Shown: in pieces, positions 24,055-38,100 of the stretch
Layout: every line of letters starts with the position of its first letter
Position numbering within the stretch: position 1 is the first letter of the stretch
From: Scleropages formosus
Taxonomy: Eukaryota > Chordata > Actinopteri > Osteoglossiformes > Osteoglossidae
Assembly: GCF_900964775.1 (NCBI RefSeq)
Contig: NC_041807.1
Coordinates: 14,732,193 to 14,796,192 of the forward strand
Length of the DNA stretch: 64,000 nt
Direction: 5' to 3'
The notes under the pieces: generated by a model
Database searches by the model: none
Told to the model about the DNA's origin: nothing
Seen by the model: only the letters and a program-made list of their open reading frames with translations
Program-made: the position numbers and the translations under genes

Positions 24055-27000
24055 CTAGTCCGAACCCTCAAACACATCCTCATCTTCTGAGTTCAGAAGT
24101 CTCGATTCTCCATGATTTAGAACAAAGAAGTCGTCCTCCTTCAATCCGCTCCTTTCTGCAGCCTCTCTGAGTTTCACAGGAGGTTCCAAGTAGTACTGTA
24201 AACAAAAAGAGGGGGTGACATCTGCATCGGAATACATTCGTCCACCCGCTTGGCTGCAGGGACACTGAAATGGGGGCTCTGGAAGAGCCCCAGCAGAATG
24301 CATTTGTGCCGCCTACACAGATTACTGCACCTGTGCTCAGAAATGGCAAACAGGATCCTCTAAAGCCCACTGCCAGGCAACGCCTGGGGACTGTTTTCGG
24401 CGGTCAAACAAAACCGAACTGAAGCGCCTACAGGCCCCAGGAGTCTGTCCCAAGTGCGATCACACACACACATTGTTTGAAACCGCTTGTCCCAAACGGG
24501 GTCGTGGCGAACCGGAGTCTAACCCGGCAACACAGGGCCAAAGGGGGAGGGGACACACCCTGGACAGGACACCAGTCCGTCGCAAGGCACCCCGAGCCGG
24601 ACTCGAACCCCAGACCCACCGGAGAGCAGGACCCGGTCAAACCCGCCGTGCCGCCGCGCCCCCTGCGATCACATAAGCTCCCATTATTTCATGTCTTTTC
24701 CGGCACTAAGAGGAAACATGCAGCGATTCAGCTGTGGAGGTGCTACTTTTTATGGACTGGATACCACGATCAGAACAGAGCACGACACCAGGGGGATGTG
24801 TGGTCTCGTGCTACTCATCAAAGCCTCAATAATCACCCCATTCCGATTTTATGTCACACTCACCAAACATTAAAAACACTCCATTTTGGGACCATACTGC
24901 TTTCTAAAACGTTCCTTCAAAGTTTGCATCTCACTAATGTTTTTAGGAATTTACCGAAATCCCCACCATACTCATTCGCGCTTAGGGCCTTGACCGAAAC
25001 AATTGTCTTTCTGACCTCCCGGTTCCATTTTACAGATGATGAATTCCACCCGACACAAGGCCAAACGGAAAAGCATCAGTAACTGACGGCAAGCCACCTC
25101 ATTTTCCAACTGAGGAATCGGACAAACGTGCATTGTTTCCGATGCAGATGCATCGCTGGTAGTACCCAGAGGTCAGTAGGAGACTGATTTCAGTTGGCAG
25201 CGGGAAGAATCTGCTCCTCGCGCCTTCACAGATGGCCGGCATTGTTATGCCTGGATATCTGAAAGACCCTGAATTCACCCCTTTAAAACGAGAAGGAGGA
25301 AAAGCTGGTGCCTGTTAACAAACTGTTTTTGTGCCACTACACATGCCGAACAATTGCACCTTTGTGTTCCGACGAACAATGCCTAATAACTGCAGATGCC
25401 CTCTTACTTAAATGATAAAGCTGCGACAATCTGCGCTGTAAAAATACTGCCTTTTTTTTTGTCTTGTGAGAAAAACTGACATCCTTGATACGGACGACAT
25501 TGCTCATTTTCTTCCCCTAAACGGCATCTTAACGGCAGGATCCGGCAGTCCATTCATTACGTACTTGAGAAATTTTTTTTTACGTTCGTCTCCAGTGGAT
25601 AAATCTGATCGCTGTCATTATGAACGCCTAACATTTTCAGAAAGCATTAATCTCGCAAGCCATTTGCTGCTACCAGTCGAAAGACAGAACATAATTATGA
25701 ATGTAATACCGCGACTCCTGCTAAATAACACGTCATAATGAATTGCCTTCGGAGCAAAAGCAGCGCCACAGGCAACGCCCCACCCGTGAAACACTGGAGA
25801 CTTGTTTGTTCATGTCAGCACATTTCACGCCAGCCTGACATTTCTAAAAGCGTGTTTCTGTCAGTTGTGCTACGCCTACCTCATGAGCCAAAGCAAAAGT
25901 GCCCCAGTGGATTCCGATCGAACGCCTGGCCCGAACATCCAGGTGGATCTGCACAGCCTCCTCTGGGTCCACGTGCTGGGGCTTCAAAAAGTCCCTGAAA
26001 GAAGACCGGAAGCGAGCCATTGAGTCACCTGCCCACGCTCTATTTCTGACTCCCTCTCCCATTCACCGTGATGCCATGATGCACCTGGGAAGATACGCTC
26101 CGATAGGCACCGCAGCCAGGTCGAAGGGCCCGAAGCGCTTGCCGATCTCCTGGAAGGCGGCGCAGTAGCCGGTGTCTCCGGCGAAGAAGAAGCGGTTGCT
26201 GGGGCCCAAGACAGCCCAACTACCCCACAGCACTCGGTTGTCGTCCAGTGGCGTGCGCTTGCACCAGTGCTGGCAGGGCGTGAAGACGAAGGTGACCTCG
26301 TCGTGGCCCGGGACGCAGTTCTCCTCCCACCAGTCCAGCTCGATGACGTTCTCGCAGCCGAAACGCTGCATCCAGTCCAGGAGGCCCAGCGGCACAAACC
26401 AGCGCAGCTCACCGCCGAAGCGCACGTTTAGGGCAGTCACCGACTTGGCGTCCAGGTGGTCGTAGTGCGTGTGGCTGATGAGCACAGCGTGCACTTTTGG
26501 CAGCTGGGCCACGGAGCACGGTGGACCCCGGAACCGCTTGGGTCCTGCAAACTGCACCGGCGACGCCCGCTGGCTGAACACCGGGTCGGTCAGCACCACC
26601 AGGTCGTCCATTTCTACCAGCACGGAAGCATGGCCCAGCCAAGTCACCCTGAGCCCAGTGCCGGTCTGTCCCACCTCCTGGGGTTTTTGGATGAAATAAG
26701 GCTCCAGAACCGGCAGCTCCTGGTCCAACACCTGAACAGCAGGCAGACCACAGATGGCAAACTGTTGTTCACATGAATAACTAGTGTTTTCCCTGGCACT
26801 AATACACCACCCAGTGCGGTAAATAACGTCTGCGGGACAGCATACAAGTATTCCCCGGCTTACAGCGATCCGTACCTATGACGGCTGTCCCATTAACTGG
26901 ATTATTTTATTGTCCGGTCCCGACCTTTGGTCGTAACATCTAACGATGATCACTCAATCTGTTGTGCGATACCATCAGCTGGCCGCAACGCTACAAGGAT

Positions 27001-27837
27001 CCATGCCTCTTATTGACTCAGCCAGGGCATCTATCAGCGACTGCGTTTCGTTTACAAAAACGTTTCATTTGTGATTCTATTCAATTTACTTTTTTAAATG
27101 GCCAGCAAGGCAAAGCATGGGTATCCTGGTGGTGCAGAAAGGGAAAAAAATGGGAAAAAAAAAAAAAAAATCATTCAAGTAAATTAAAAGAGCAGCATGA
27201 AACTGTAATTATAATACTGTACCCTATCTATATTATTAGTGTATATTAGTATTAATACGAATAACGTGAGGAAATAGTGGAAAAATACATAACGAAGCCC
27301 TTTTATACAGTGTAGCATTCACACATGTTAATTGTTTTTCATTTCCATAGAGCTCATAGAATATAAAGGGATCTTTGACTAATGACAGTTGACTTACGAC
27401 AGGGACGTTGGAATGGAACCCCGTCGTGAATTGAGCACCACCCGCACGCCTGTCTGTTAACTCAAGCGAAAGCATTAACACAAACTTTACCCATACAAGC
27501 GTCTTGTGGTTCGAGAGTGTCGAGCACAACGTGTGACAGTAACCTCTTTAGAGCTGGGGACTTTACTGTTGTTCTTCTCCAACATCAGGAACTTGAGGAA
27601 TGCACAGAAAGAGGGCGTTGTCCACGTGGGCCATGGGTTGACGAAGCGCCCGTGCAGGTTCCTCCTGGATCTCGTGACGTCCTCCTCTAGCCGGTGATCT
27701 AAGCGGAAGCTCTTGCGTGAGGAGCGAGAGGAGCTGCATTTCCTGGGTCCCTCCTCGGGGCCATCCCTGGGCTTCGCCCCAGCCTCCGCGCCTCCATCCG
27801 CCTGCAGGCTGGTTGCCTGCCCTACCTTGTCCTCCAT
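24055..27837 (-). CDS. napepld: N-acyl-phosphatidylethanolamine-hydrolysing phospholipase D
   Basis: Zinc metallo-hydrolase (metallo-beta-lactamase fold) that releases N-acylethanolamines such as anandamide from membrane NAPE. Minus-strand exons: 27837-27544, 26731-26085, 25994-25880 and 24195-24055; 1197 nt, 398 aa (human 393). The chosen start (MEDK) gives the human numbering exactly. All zinc ligands are present: H185-x-H187-x-D189-H190, H253, D284 and H343. An upstream in-frame Met 11 codons away is possible but breaks this match. Conserved blocks include [19 protein letters not shown] and AIHWGTFAL-like [10 protein letters not shown]. The start exon begins at 27924 (TTTCAG acceptor), so a noncoding exon lies upstream, probably near 31.5 kb, head to head with pmpcb. 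Intron 3 holds a SINE. Confidence 0.97.
24455..24673 (-). mobile_element. tRNA-derived SINE (CA-tailed family), copy 4
   Basis: A full-length minus-strand copy at about 24465-24663, inside napepld intron 3. It is flanked by the 10-bp direct repeat TGCGATCACA (24455-24464 and 24664-24673). Its head is divergent and CpG-rich (CGGCGGCACGGCGGGTTTGA on the minus strand). Confidence 0.9.
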
Positions 27838-30210
27838 GGGCTCTCTGTGTGCTCTAGAGCCCTGGACCACACCAGCAAGGACAGCTGTGCTGTTTTACTG
27901 GAGGGTTACCGCAGCAGACGTCACCTGAAACAGCAGATTTATTACTGTACTGACAAAACATGCCATGTTATGTAACGCAAACAACCCATTTATCCCTGAA
28001 AAAGAACTATGTTTTACTTAAATACTAATAATAATATGCATATATAAACACAGAAACACCTGTGGAAGCAGGCAGGTCACCTAAGGATCTACACCTGGTT
28101 TGGCACTTAAAGAACATAATGATTTTCTTCAACAAAGCAAGGAGATACAAATCTCAGGTTATGTGCTGTTGCTATGACGATACACCCACACACCACGAGG
28201 TCTGAAATCTCCTCTTCAAAGGGAGCACCTCTATTTCAGGGCGAGGGGAGATGCCAAGGACTTCGGTGCACAGCCAGCTGATCGGCGTGTCAGGACAAGG
28301 CAGAGGGCAGCGCAAATGCAGCAGGGGTGACGAGGACTACTGCGCGGAACATCACATAAATTCGAGAGGTAACATTTGCGAGATATGCAAAACGAGCACG
28401 TCACGGAAGGTATCGTGAGAGCAAATGAACGTGTACTCTTGTTTTTCTCCATCGGGGCCCCACGGTTAAACGAGAAGACGTCCGTGGGCGAGACGCAGGG
28501 GCGCTACGAATCGAAGGGCACAACTGCTTTTGTACGCGTTCATTTGCACAACAAATGTACACCCCACCGAGATCCACAGGATAATGAATACAAAGGAGTC
28601 ATCTGTCCCAGTCCACATCAAATCAGAGCCTTTCATTTAAATAATGGCTGCGAGACTTTTCCAAAAAAAATACTGGCCTCCTTCATAACTATGAGAGATC
28701 ACATAAAGGGGCAAACCTGAACGCCACCATTAAAAATACCCAAGAAAATTTCTATAACCATACATCTAGTAAGTACTCGGGATGTTTCCTTCCACAGAAA
28801 TTAAAAGATACACGGACGCCACAACTGCTGCCTTAGGGATCCACTTTCGGGCCATTACTTTACAATCTTAATGCTCCTGGTTAAAGTTCTTCCTCCTGCT
28901 ACAGCTTCATCGATCAAAGTAGTTGAGTTGCTCAGCATGTACACCTTGCAATATAAATGGGCAAATCATTATAATGTTGATTATCCAACACTGGAAGTCA
29001 GCATCGCAACACCCACATAAAAGGCAAGGATAACAAAACAACTATTTACAATCTGAAACAAACAAGATGCCCTGATATCAGTAAGCATACCACATAATGG
29101 ACTAATAAGCATCTCCGTTCGGAACCTTATTATCATCTCAACAGTGGATATACATATTTTAAGCGCCGGCCCTTATCTGGCTGTGCAGGAGGGAGTAGAC
29201 AGAATAAATAACAGTGCCATAAGGAAATTGTGGAAGGCTGCCATGGAAAAAAAACACAAATGCATTGTTTTTACTTAATCTCATATGCCTCCAATTTGGG
29301 AATCTCAGAGTCTTTGAAGCCTCGGTGTAAAATCCAATTTGACTTTTCCACACAGCGCTAGTACATCTGCAAAATTACGAGCGGCAATATTGCTTGGCAA
29401 AGTTAATAACTAGTACGACAAATGCGAAGAAACCTTATCACTAAAGCGCAGATACGTATTTAGCTTGCAATGCTCTTAACTAGTTGGATGAGGTTAAAAT
29501 ATATTTTGGACTTTATACGTAGGCACAAAGGAGGCACTTTATTCACGATTTTTACACCCTGCAGGAATATATTTAGCTTAGAAAGTTGAAAAATTAACTG
29601 AAAACATTATTCATTTAAAATACCCAAGGGTAAAATTAATACATTTCCAATGTATAGCAAAGCAATGATTAATAATCCATTTACGCCATTAGAGCGACAC
29701 CAGGTCTTCATCGGATCGAGTTGAACTAGCAGATAAATAAGCGATCCAAGAAAGCCATCAGAAAAAAGATGATCCAGAAAGCCACTGAAATAAAAAGCAC
29801 GATGAGGGGGAACATAACATTCCTCGCAATGGTCAAGCAACCCTTACTTTGTCATGCCCAGTATTAATTCACAACTCAGTTTAGTACTATTGCTAATATT
29901 TTTGGTTCCTTAATACCTGACAAGTTGCTATACCCCTGATTGAATCTTTTACTAAATATTATTTTTGGGCTAAAACAAAAAAAAAGAATAAAAACTTCCA
30001 GTATTTTGTTTTTCTTTTGCAATTATACAGGGAGTGATTTTACACAGGTATCACAGCAAAATACTTTATTCATGGGTGCTCTCTGACTGAGTCTCACCTT
30101 CAAGGTAAACGTTACGTGATTACCAGGGTACAAAGCGGCAAAAATACTGCTGCTGTAAATCAAAGGCCGGGGCACCCAAAACTACTGGAACACAATAGGA
30201 TACCATGGGA

Positions 30211-30920
30211 TAGTGAGGGTAGGGTGTAGATGGGTGTGGGGTCTGTGACAGTGAGGGTAGAGCGTAGATGGGTGTGGGGTTGCAGGGGGTGCGGTGGCGC
30301 AGTGGGTTGGACCACGGTCCTGCTCTCTGGTGGGTCTGGGGTTTGAGTCCTGCTTGGGGTGCCTTCCGACGGACTGGCGTCCCGTCCTGGGTGTGTCCCC
30401 TCCCCCTTTGGCCCTGTGCCCTGTGTTGCCGGGTTAGACTCCGGTTCGCCACAACCCCATTTGGGACAAGCAGTTTCAAACAATGTGTGTGTGGGTGTGG
30501 GGTCGGGGACAGTGAGGATAGAGCATAGATGGGTGTGGGGTCTGTGACAGTGAAGGTAGTGTGTAGATGAGTGTGGGGTCGGGGACAGTGAGGGTAGAGC
30601 TTATATGGGTGTGGGGTCTGTGACAGCGAGGGTAGAGTGTAGATGGGTGTGGGGTCTGTGACAGTGAGGGTAGAGTGTAGATGGGTGTGGGGTCTGTGAC
30701 AGTGAAGGTAGAGCATAGATGGGTGTGGGGTCAGGCATAGTGAGGGTAGAGCGTAGATGGGTGTGGGGTCAGGCATAGTGAGGGTAGAGCGTAGATGGGT
30801 GTGGGGTCAGGCATAGTGAGGGTAGAGCGTAGATGGGTGTGGGGTCAGGCATAGTGAGGGTAGAGCGTAGATGGGTGTGGGGTCAGGCATAGTGAGGGTA
30901 GAGCGTAGATGGGTGTGGGG
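30211..30920. repeat. 38-bp minisatellite, about 14 units, interrupted by a SINE
   Basis: The unit is roughly GTAGATGGGTGTGGGGTC followed by a variable AGGCATAGTG or TGTGACAGTG and then AGGGTAGAGC. Units to the left vary most. The last four or five (about 30.72-30.92 kb) are nearly identical, suggesting recent expansion at that end. A SINE at 30285-30490 splits a unit after GGTGTGGGGT. Confidence 0.92.
30285..30490 (+). mobile_element. tRNA-derived SINE (CA-tailed family), copy 5, inside the minisatellite
   Basis: A full-length plus-strand copy: head GGGGGTGCGGTGGCGCAGTG, B-box-like GGGTTTGAGTCC, core GGACTGGCGTCCCGTCC, tail GGGACAAGCAGTTTCAAA followed by (TG)n. Array sequence (GGTGTGGGGT) lies on both sides, which shows the SINE landed in a pre-existing repeat. 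Confidence 0.9.
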
Positions 30921-31474
30921 TAAGAGAGAAGGGACATTATCATGCTTTCCTGATCAGGAGCAGCTGATGATACTGGGTAACGATATACTTTTTGGTGGAC
31001 TGAACACCTGATCGAAAACACAACGGACAAAATGCAGCGGTGGCACATCGAACTGTGGCTTAACGACGGCAAAGAGACACACGAAGTGTGGAGGCGGTGT
31101 GTGTTCACACGAGCCTTACGTGACAGGTAACTTGACAGCTGCCTGCTGCTGGGATTCCAGCAACGAAGATGCAGGAAAAAGAATAATTAACTATCCAGCT
31201 CATCAACACAGCTCATAGTCCACAAGAAGAAAGGACATATCAGAGTGTCATAAAACTCAAATTGCTGATCAAAGAAAGTAAAACACACCTTTACTCAGCC
31301 ACGCGTTCGTTCAGAGTGCAAAGATCGCGAACACAAGGCAGCATCAACACCCGCATGTTACTGTTCGCCACGGAAAGTCACAAATATCCATTCGTTAATA
31401 AACTAGTACAGTTCAACTTTGAAGTAAAGCGGAGGGGTGTCAGTTACATAAACGACTGGTTTGGCAGCTTACCT

Positions 31475-31760
31475 TGCTGTGACGTTGAAAGCGCATAAAC
31501 GCAACCCGGGGGGTTTGTGCTGATTTCACTGCGATCGGCGCAAAGAACCAGACAGTCGGCGCAGAACACGCGCATCAACGCGGTTCTGCACAATTTCACC
31601 GTCTGCACAGCGAGTCCAAGCGTGTGACGTCAAGTGGGCGGGGCTAAACTGAGAAAGATAGGCGGGGCGGGGTTTCTTGCAATTGGGCGGGGCCGGATGT
31701 TTGAGGTCAGCTACGAGTTTGCGCATGCGCTCCTTCGAGGGTGTTCTATGAGTAAACAAC
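31475..31760. promoter_or_regulatory. GC-rich bidirectional promoter of pmpcb and (probably) napepld
   Basis: A compact set of classic sites upstream of the pmpcb ATG: a perfect CRE palindrome TGACGTCA at 31625-31632, three GC boxes (around 31635-31643, 31661-31672 and 31685-31693) and a palindromic NRF-1-type site GCGCATGCGC at 31721-31730. There is no TATA box. On the minus strand a good splice donor (CAAG|GTAAGCT) at about 31475 suggests a noncoding first exon of napepld between 31475 and the promoter. NRF-1 and CREB control of mitochondrial genes is known generally; use of these sites here is inferred. Confidence 0.6.
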
Positions 31761-34997
<3,237 letters not shown>

Positions 34998-35093
34998 CAA
35001 CCTGCACTCTAGAGCAGGGACCGTATATGCATGTGCATCATTAAACCATACCTTCAAAGCACAGTATTTCGTTCTGTAAACTTTCTTTGCAAT

Positions 35094-35099
35094 TTTATT
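35094..35099 (-). terminator. dnajc2: Poly(A) signal of dnajc2
   Basis: TTTATT on plus (AATAAA on minus), 58 bases after the dnajc2 stop. It gives a very short 3' UTR that runs into the pmpcb 3' UTR. Confidence 0.7.
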
Positions 35100-35103
35100 A
35101 TAA

Positions 35104-35109
35104 AATAAA
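35104..35109 (+). terminator. pmpcb: Poly(A) signal of pmpcb
   Basis: AATAAA 107 bases after the pmpcb stop. The opposite-strand signal of dnajc2 lies only five bases away, so the two 3' ends must overlap. Confidence 0.75.
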
Positions 35110-35156
35110 GACAATGCAACAACATTAAAAGAAAGATGGAGAGGGGGGTTTACTTG

Positions 35157-38100
35157 TCATTTTTTACTTTTAGCAGCAACCTGTTCCTGGGCAGCCTTCT
35201 TGGCTTTAACCATTTCCACGAGTTCCTACAGAGCAGAAAAAATGAATGAAACCTCTTCAGATTGCCCATTATTGAAGAAAATGAGTAATATGAGCTTATT
35301 ACCTGAGAGAGAGACTGAGTAAAACAAACTCTAAACAACTGTTTACCAAATGCTTTTAAAATGAATTTTCACTCATGTAATCCACATACCTGGTTCAGTC
35401 CTACAAAAGGAAAACAATCTTGAGATTTGAACTAGGAACCATTGGACCCATGTCCATTGTCAAAGGGACGCACCTTGTACCGCTTCATGCAGTCCTTCTT
35501 ACTGCGGCCTGGAATGGCAGCGGCTATCTTCTCCCACCTCTCTGGCGTGTTGACTGGGAAAGTCTTCAGCGCCTGCTCCAACAGCTTCTGCTCTTCTGTT
35601 GTCCAGGACGGCGAACTGGTTTCACTGCTTGATGCTTGGGGAGTTTACAGGGAATCCGTGACATTTTGAACAATGAATTATGTCCATACCGTCCAATGCA
35701 AGGTTACAGTGGGCTTGAGCCTATCCCAGAAGCAAACAGCGTCAGGCAGCATCCACCTTTGACAGGAATTTAGAGTCACCTGTACACCTGAAACTTTTTT
35801 TTTTTTTTGACTGGGGGGAGGAAACCAGAGCATGGAGAGGACATGTAAATGCCACCCGCACCGAACAGAACGAACCCACACACCAGGAGCTGTGAGAACC
35901 TGACACTACATGCTTTGCCACAATTCCAACGGGCAGTGGTTTACATACACGGGGAAATTAACTCCTCACTAAGCCGCATCTCAACAAATGGCAAAAAGGG
36001 CAGCTGCATCACACAACTCAAACCGAGAAGAAAAACTAATGAACAGTATCAAGAAGTGCTTTAACATCTGCTTTAGCTTACAGTCAAATCTCTCAGAAGG
36101 CACAGCGTTGTCTACGGTAGGAGGCACGGCCACATGCTCCTTCTTGAACTTCTCAAAGGCTTTCTTGTTGATTTCATCCTTCTGGAGGGGATCTGAAGAC
36201 ACACACACACTGGCTGAGATGTCCTGCAGGCTGCATTCCATGGTGAGCTAATGGCTTCACTTGGAGTGAAAATGCATTAGAAAAGTTGTATATTCCTTTG
36301 TGGTACTTACCAAGCTTTTGCAGATTTTTGGCCTTATTTATGACATCTTTAGCATTCCTTTTAATGCCACTAGTAGAATGCAAATTCATGTAATTGGCAA
36401 TGACCTCCCATCTGAAAGGGAAAAAACAATTACAAAACATGCAGAAAAACCCTTCAGACAATTTCCTTCAACAGATATTTGAGTGTGGACGTTTGATTTC
36501 TGCTAAAAATCAGCCCCAGCATCTACCCAGGAGCCAGTGGTTTTTTTTAAGATGCTGTTGTCTGACACCATATTTATCTGCAGCTGAGGAGTTTCCATGG
36601 CAATGAAAAGGTGTACTTCTGCTAAAATGGGTGGAATACTCCACCTTGCGTTGGTTCCTGCAGGGAAGAGGTTCACAGCCTTGATGAGAAGTTGCAGGTC
36701 CTCCTCATTCCAGCCCTTGCTCACACCTCCGGCGCCACTCCCGCCTTGCTCCATTCCACGTGCTGCCTGTCGTGCTGCCAGTTCTGCCTCGCGCTCCCGC
36801 TGCAGTTGTGCATTCACCTCCTGCACCTGTGGATGAATACAATGTAATCATCTCGCTAGGTGTCTATGCGGTACTCTGATCATAGAGCACCTGTGTCTGG
36901 TGCACGAGCCCCTCCACATCCCCACTGGACTCACATGCTTCTCCACAGCAGCCTTGCCCTGTTCCTTTGAGCCTGATGCTAGCACCTCATTCAGGGACTG
37001 CAGACTTCATAACAGAGCAAGACAGTGTTTAGGGAAGACCAGTAAAACACGATGGCTGGGTGTTTCCTATTATTAATGGCTATGCTTACCTAACCAGCTC
37101 TAGACGATCGCAGAGCTTTTCCACTTCTTCCATCATTTTTACACTGTCTGCCTCGTTGTCGGCAAAGTAATTCCAGTTCTGAAAAGAATCAGCAACAAAA
37201 CTGCAGAAATCAAAAAAAGCAAGAGAGCGGTAAAACAACAATCTAAGACCAGCCTGGGACTTGTCAGCAGCATAAGGTGACAAAGCCGTAAGCAGAGCCT
37301 TTGGCGCATGTAATGTGAGCACCTTGCAGGACGTCCTGAGCTTCTGGCGCTCCTTCTTGATGGCTTTCTTCTGGATCTCCTTCTCCTTTTTGGCCTGCTG
37401 TGCAGCTTGCTTGGCTTCTTCTTCCTCTTTCTCCTTGGCCTGGCGTGCAGCCTCCATCTCTGCTTGCCTGGCCTGCAAAGGCAAGGTCAGCACCCAGCAC
37501 ATAGCAGGAAGGCAAAACAAACACACACATTTCTTGCCATCAGGTGTAAACAACTTTTACATAAAAATTGAAATGTACTGAAATATAAAGAATAAATGCA
37601 AAAAGTCTCAGAAACAGTATGAATCTTGTTTGTAACTAATGTTCTTTGCCACAACTACGTAGAATATTTGTCTCAATAACAATATACATCGTTTAAAATT
37701 TGAACAAAATTATAGAAATAAACACAAATCTAGCACTATATGAACTACAGGTATCTGAAGTATTTCTCATGGTCAAGCCTGCTACTGTCAGTCACATTTA
37801 CACTGTTCAGTGTACTCTAGTACAGCACAGCAGCAAGACCTGTCTACTGACTAAGTGTTTTGTTTTTAGCTCAGCTAATAGTTTTTACAAAGTTACGAGG
37901 CACAAAACCACTCTTTAAATCCATTCACACAATGCCCTGAACTGAAGTTCAGATCTTTAGGACTGAAGAGGGGAGCTGGACTTTTACCTGTTGTAAAAAC
38001 AAATTCATATTCCCCGCTGAGAACTCAAAATGCACCCAGGCTTACAAAAAGTTACAAAAAGTGGAGGAATTCATACAAGTAAAAAAACGTGAAACGTGAA

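Larger units (their letters stand above)
27924..31474. other. Long upstream intron of napepld / intergenic, with a minisatellite
   Basis: About 3.5 kb with no recognisable coding exon on either strand. Apart from the 38-bp minisatellite and the SINE inside it (30.2-30.9 kb), the sequence is AT-rich and unique. It is most simply explained as the first intron of napepld, between a noncoding first exon near 31.5 kb and the start exon. Confidence 0.5.

Noticed and set aside
30120-30776. 218-codon His/Pro/Thr-rich open frame on the minus strand
   Set aside because: Covers the 38-bp minisatellite and its SINE. The repeat length is not a multiple of three, and the frame is maintained by chance composition.
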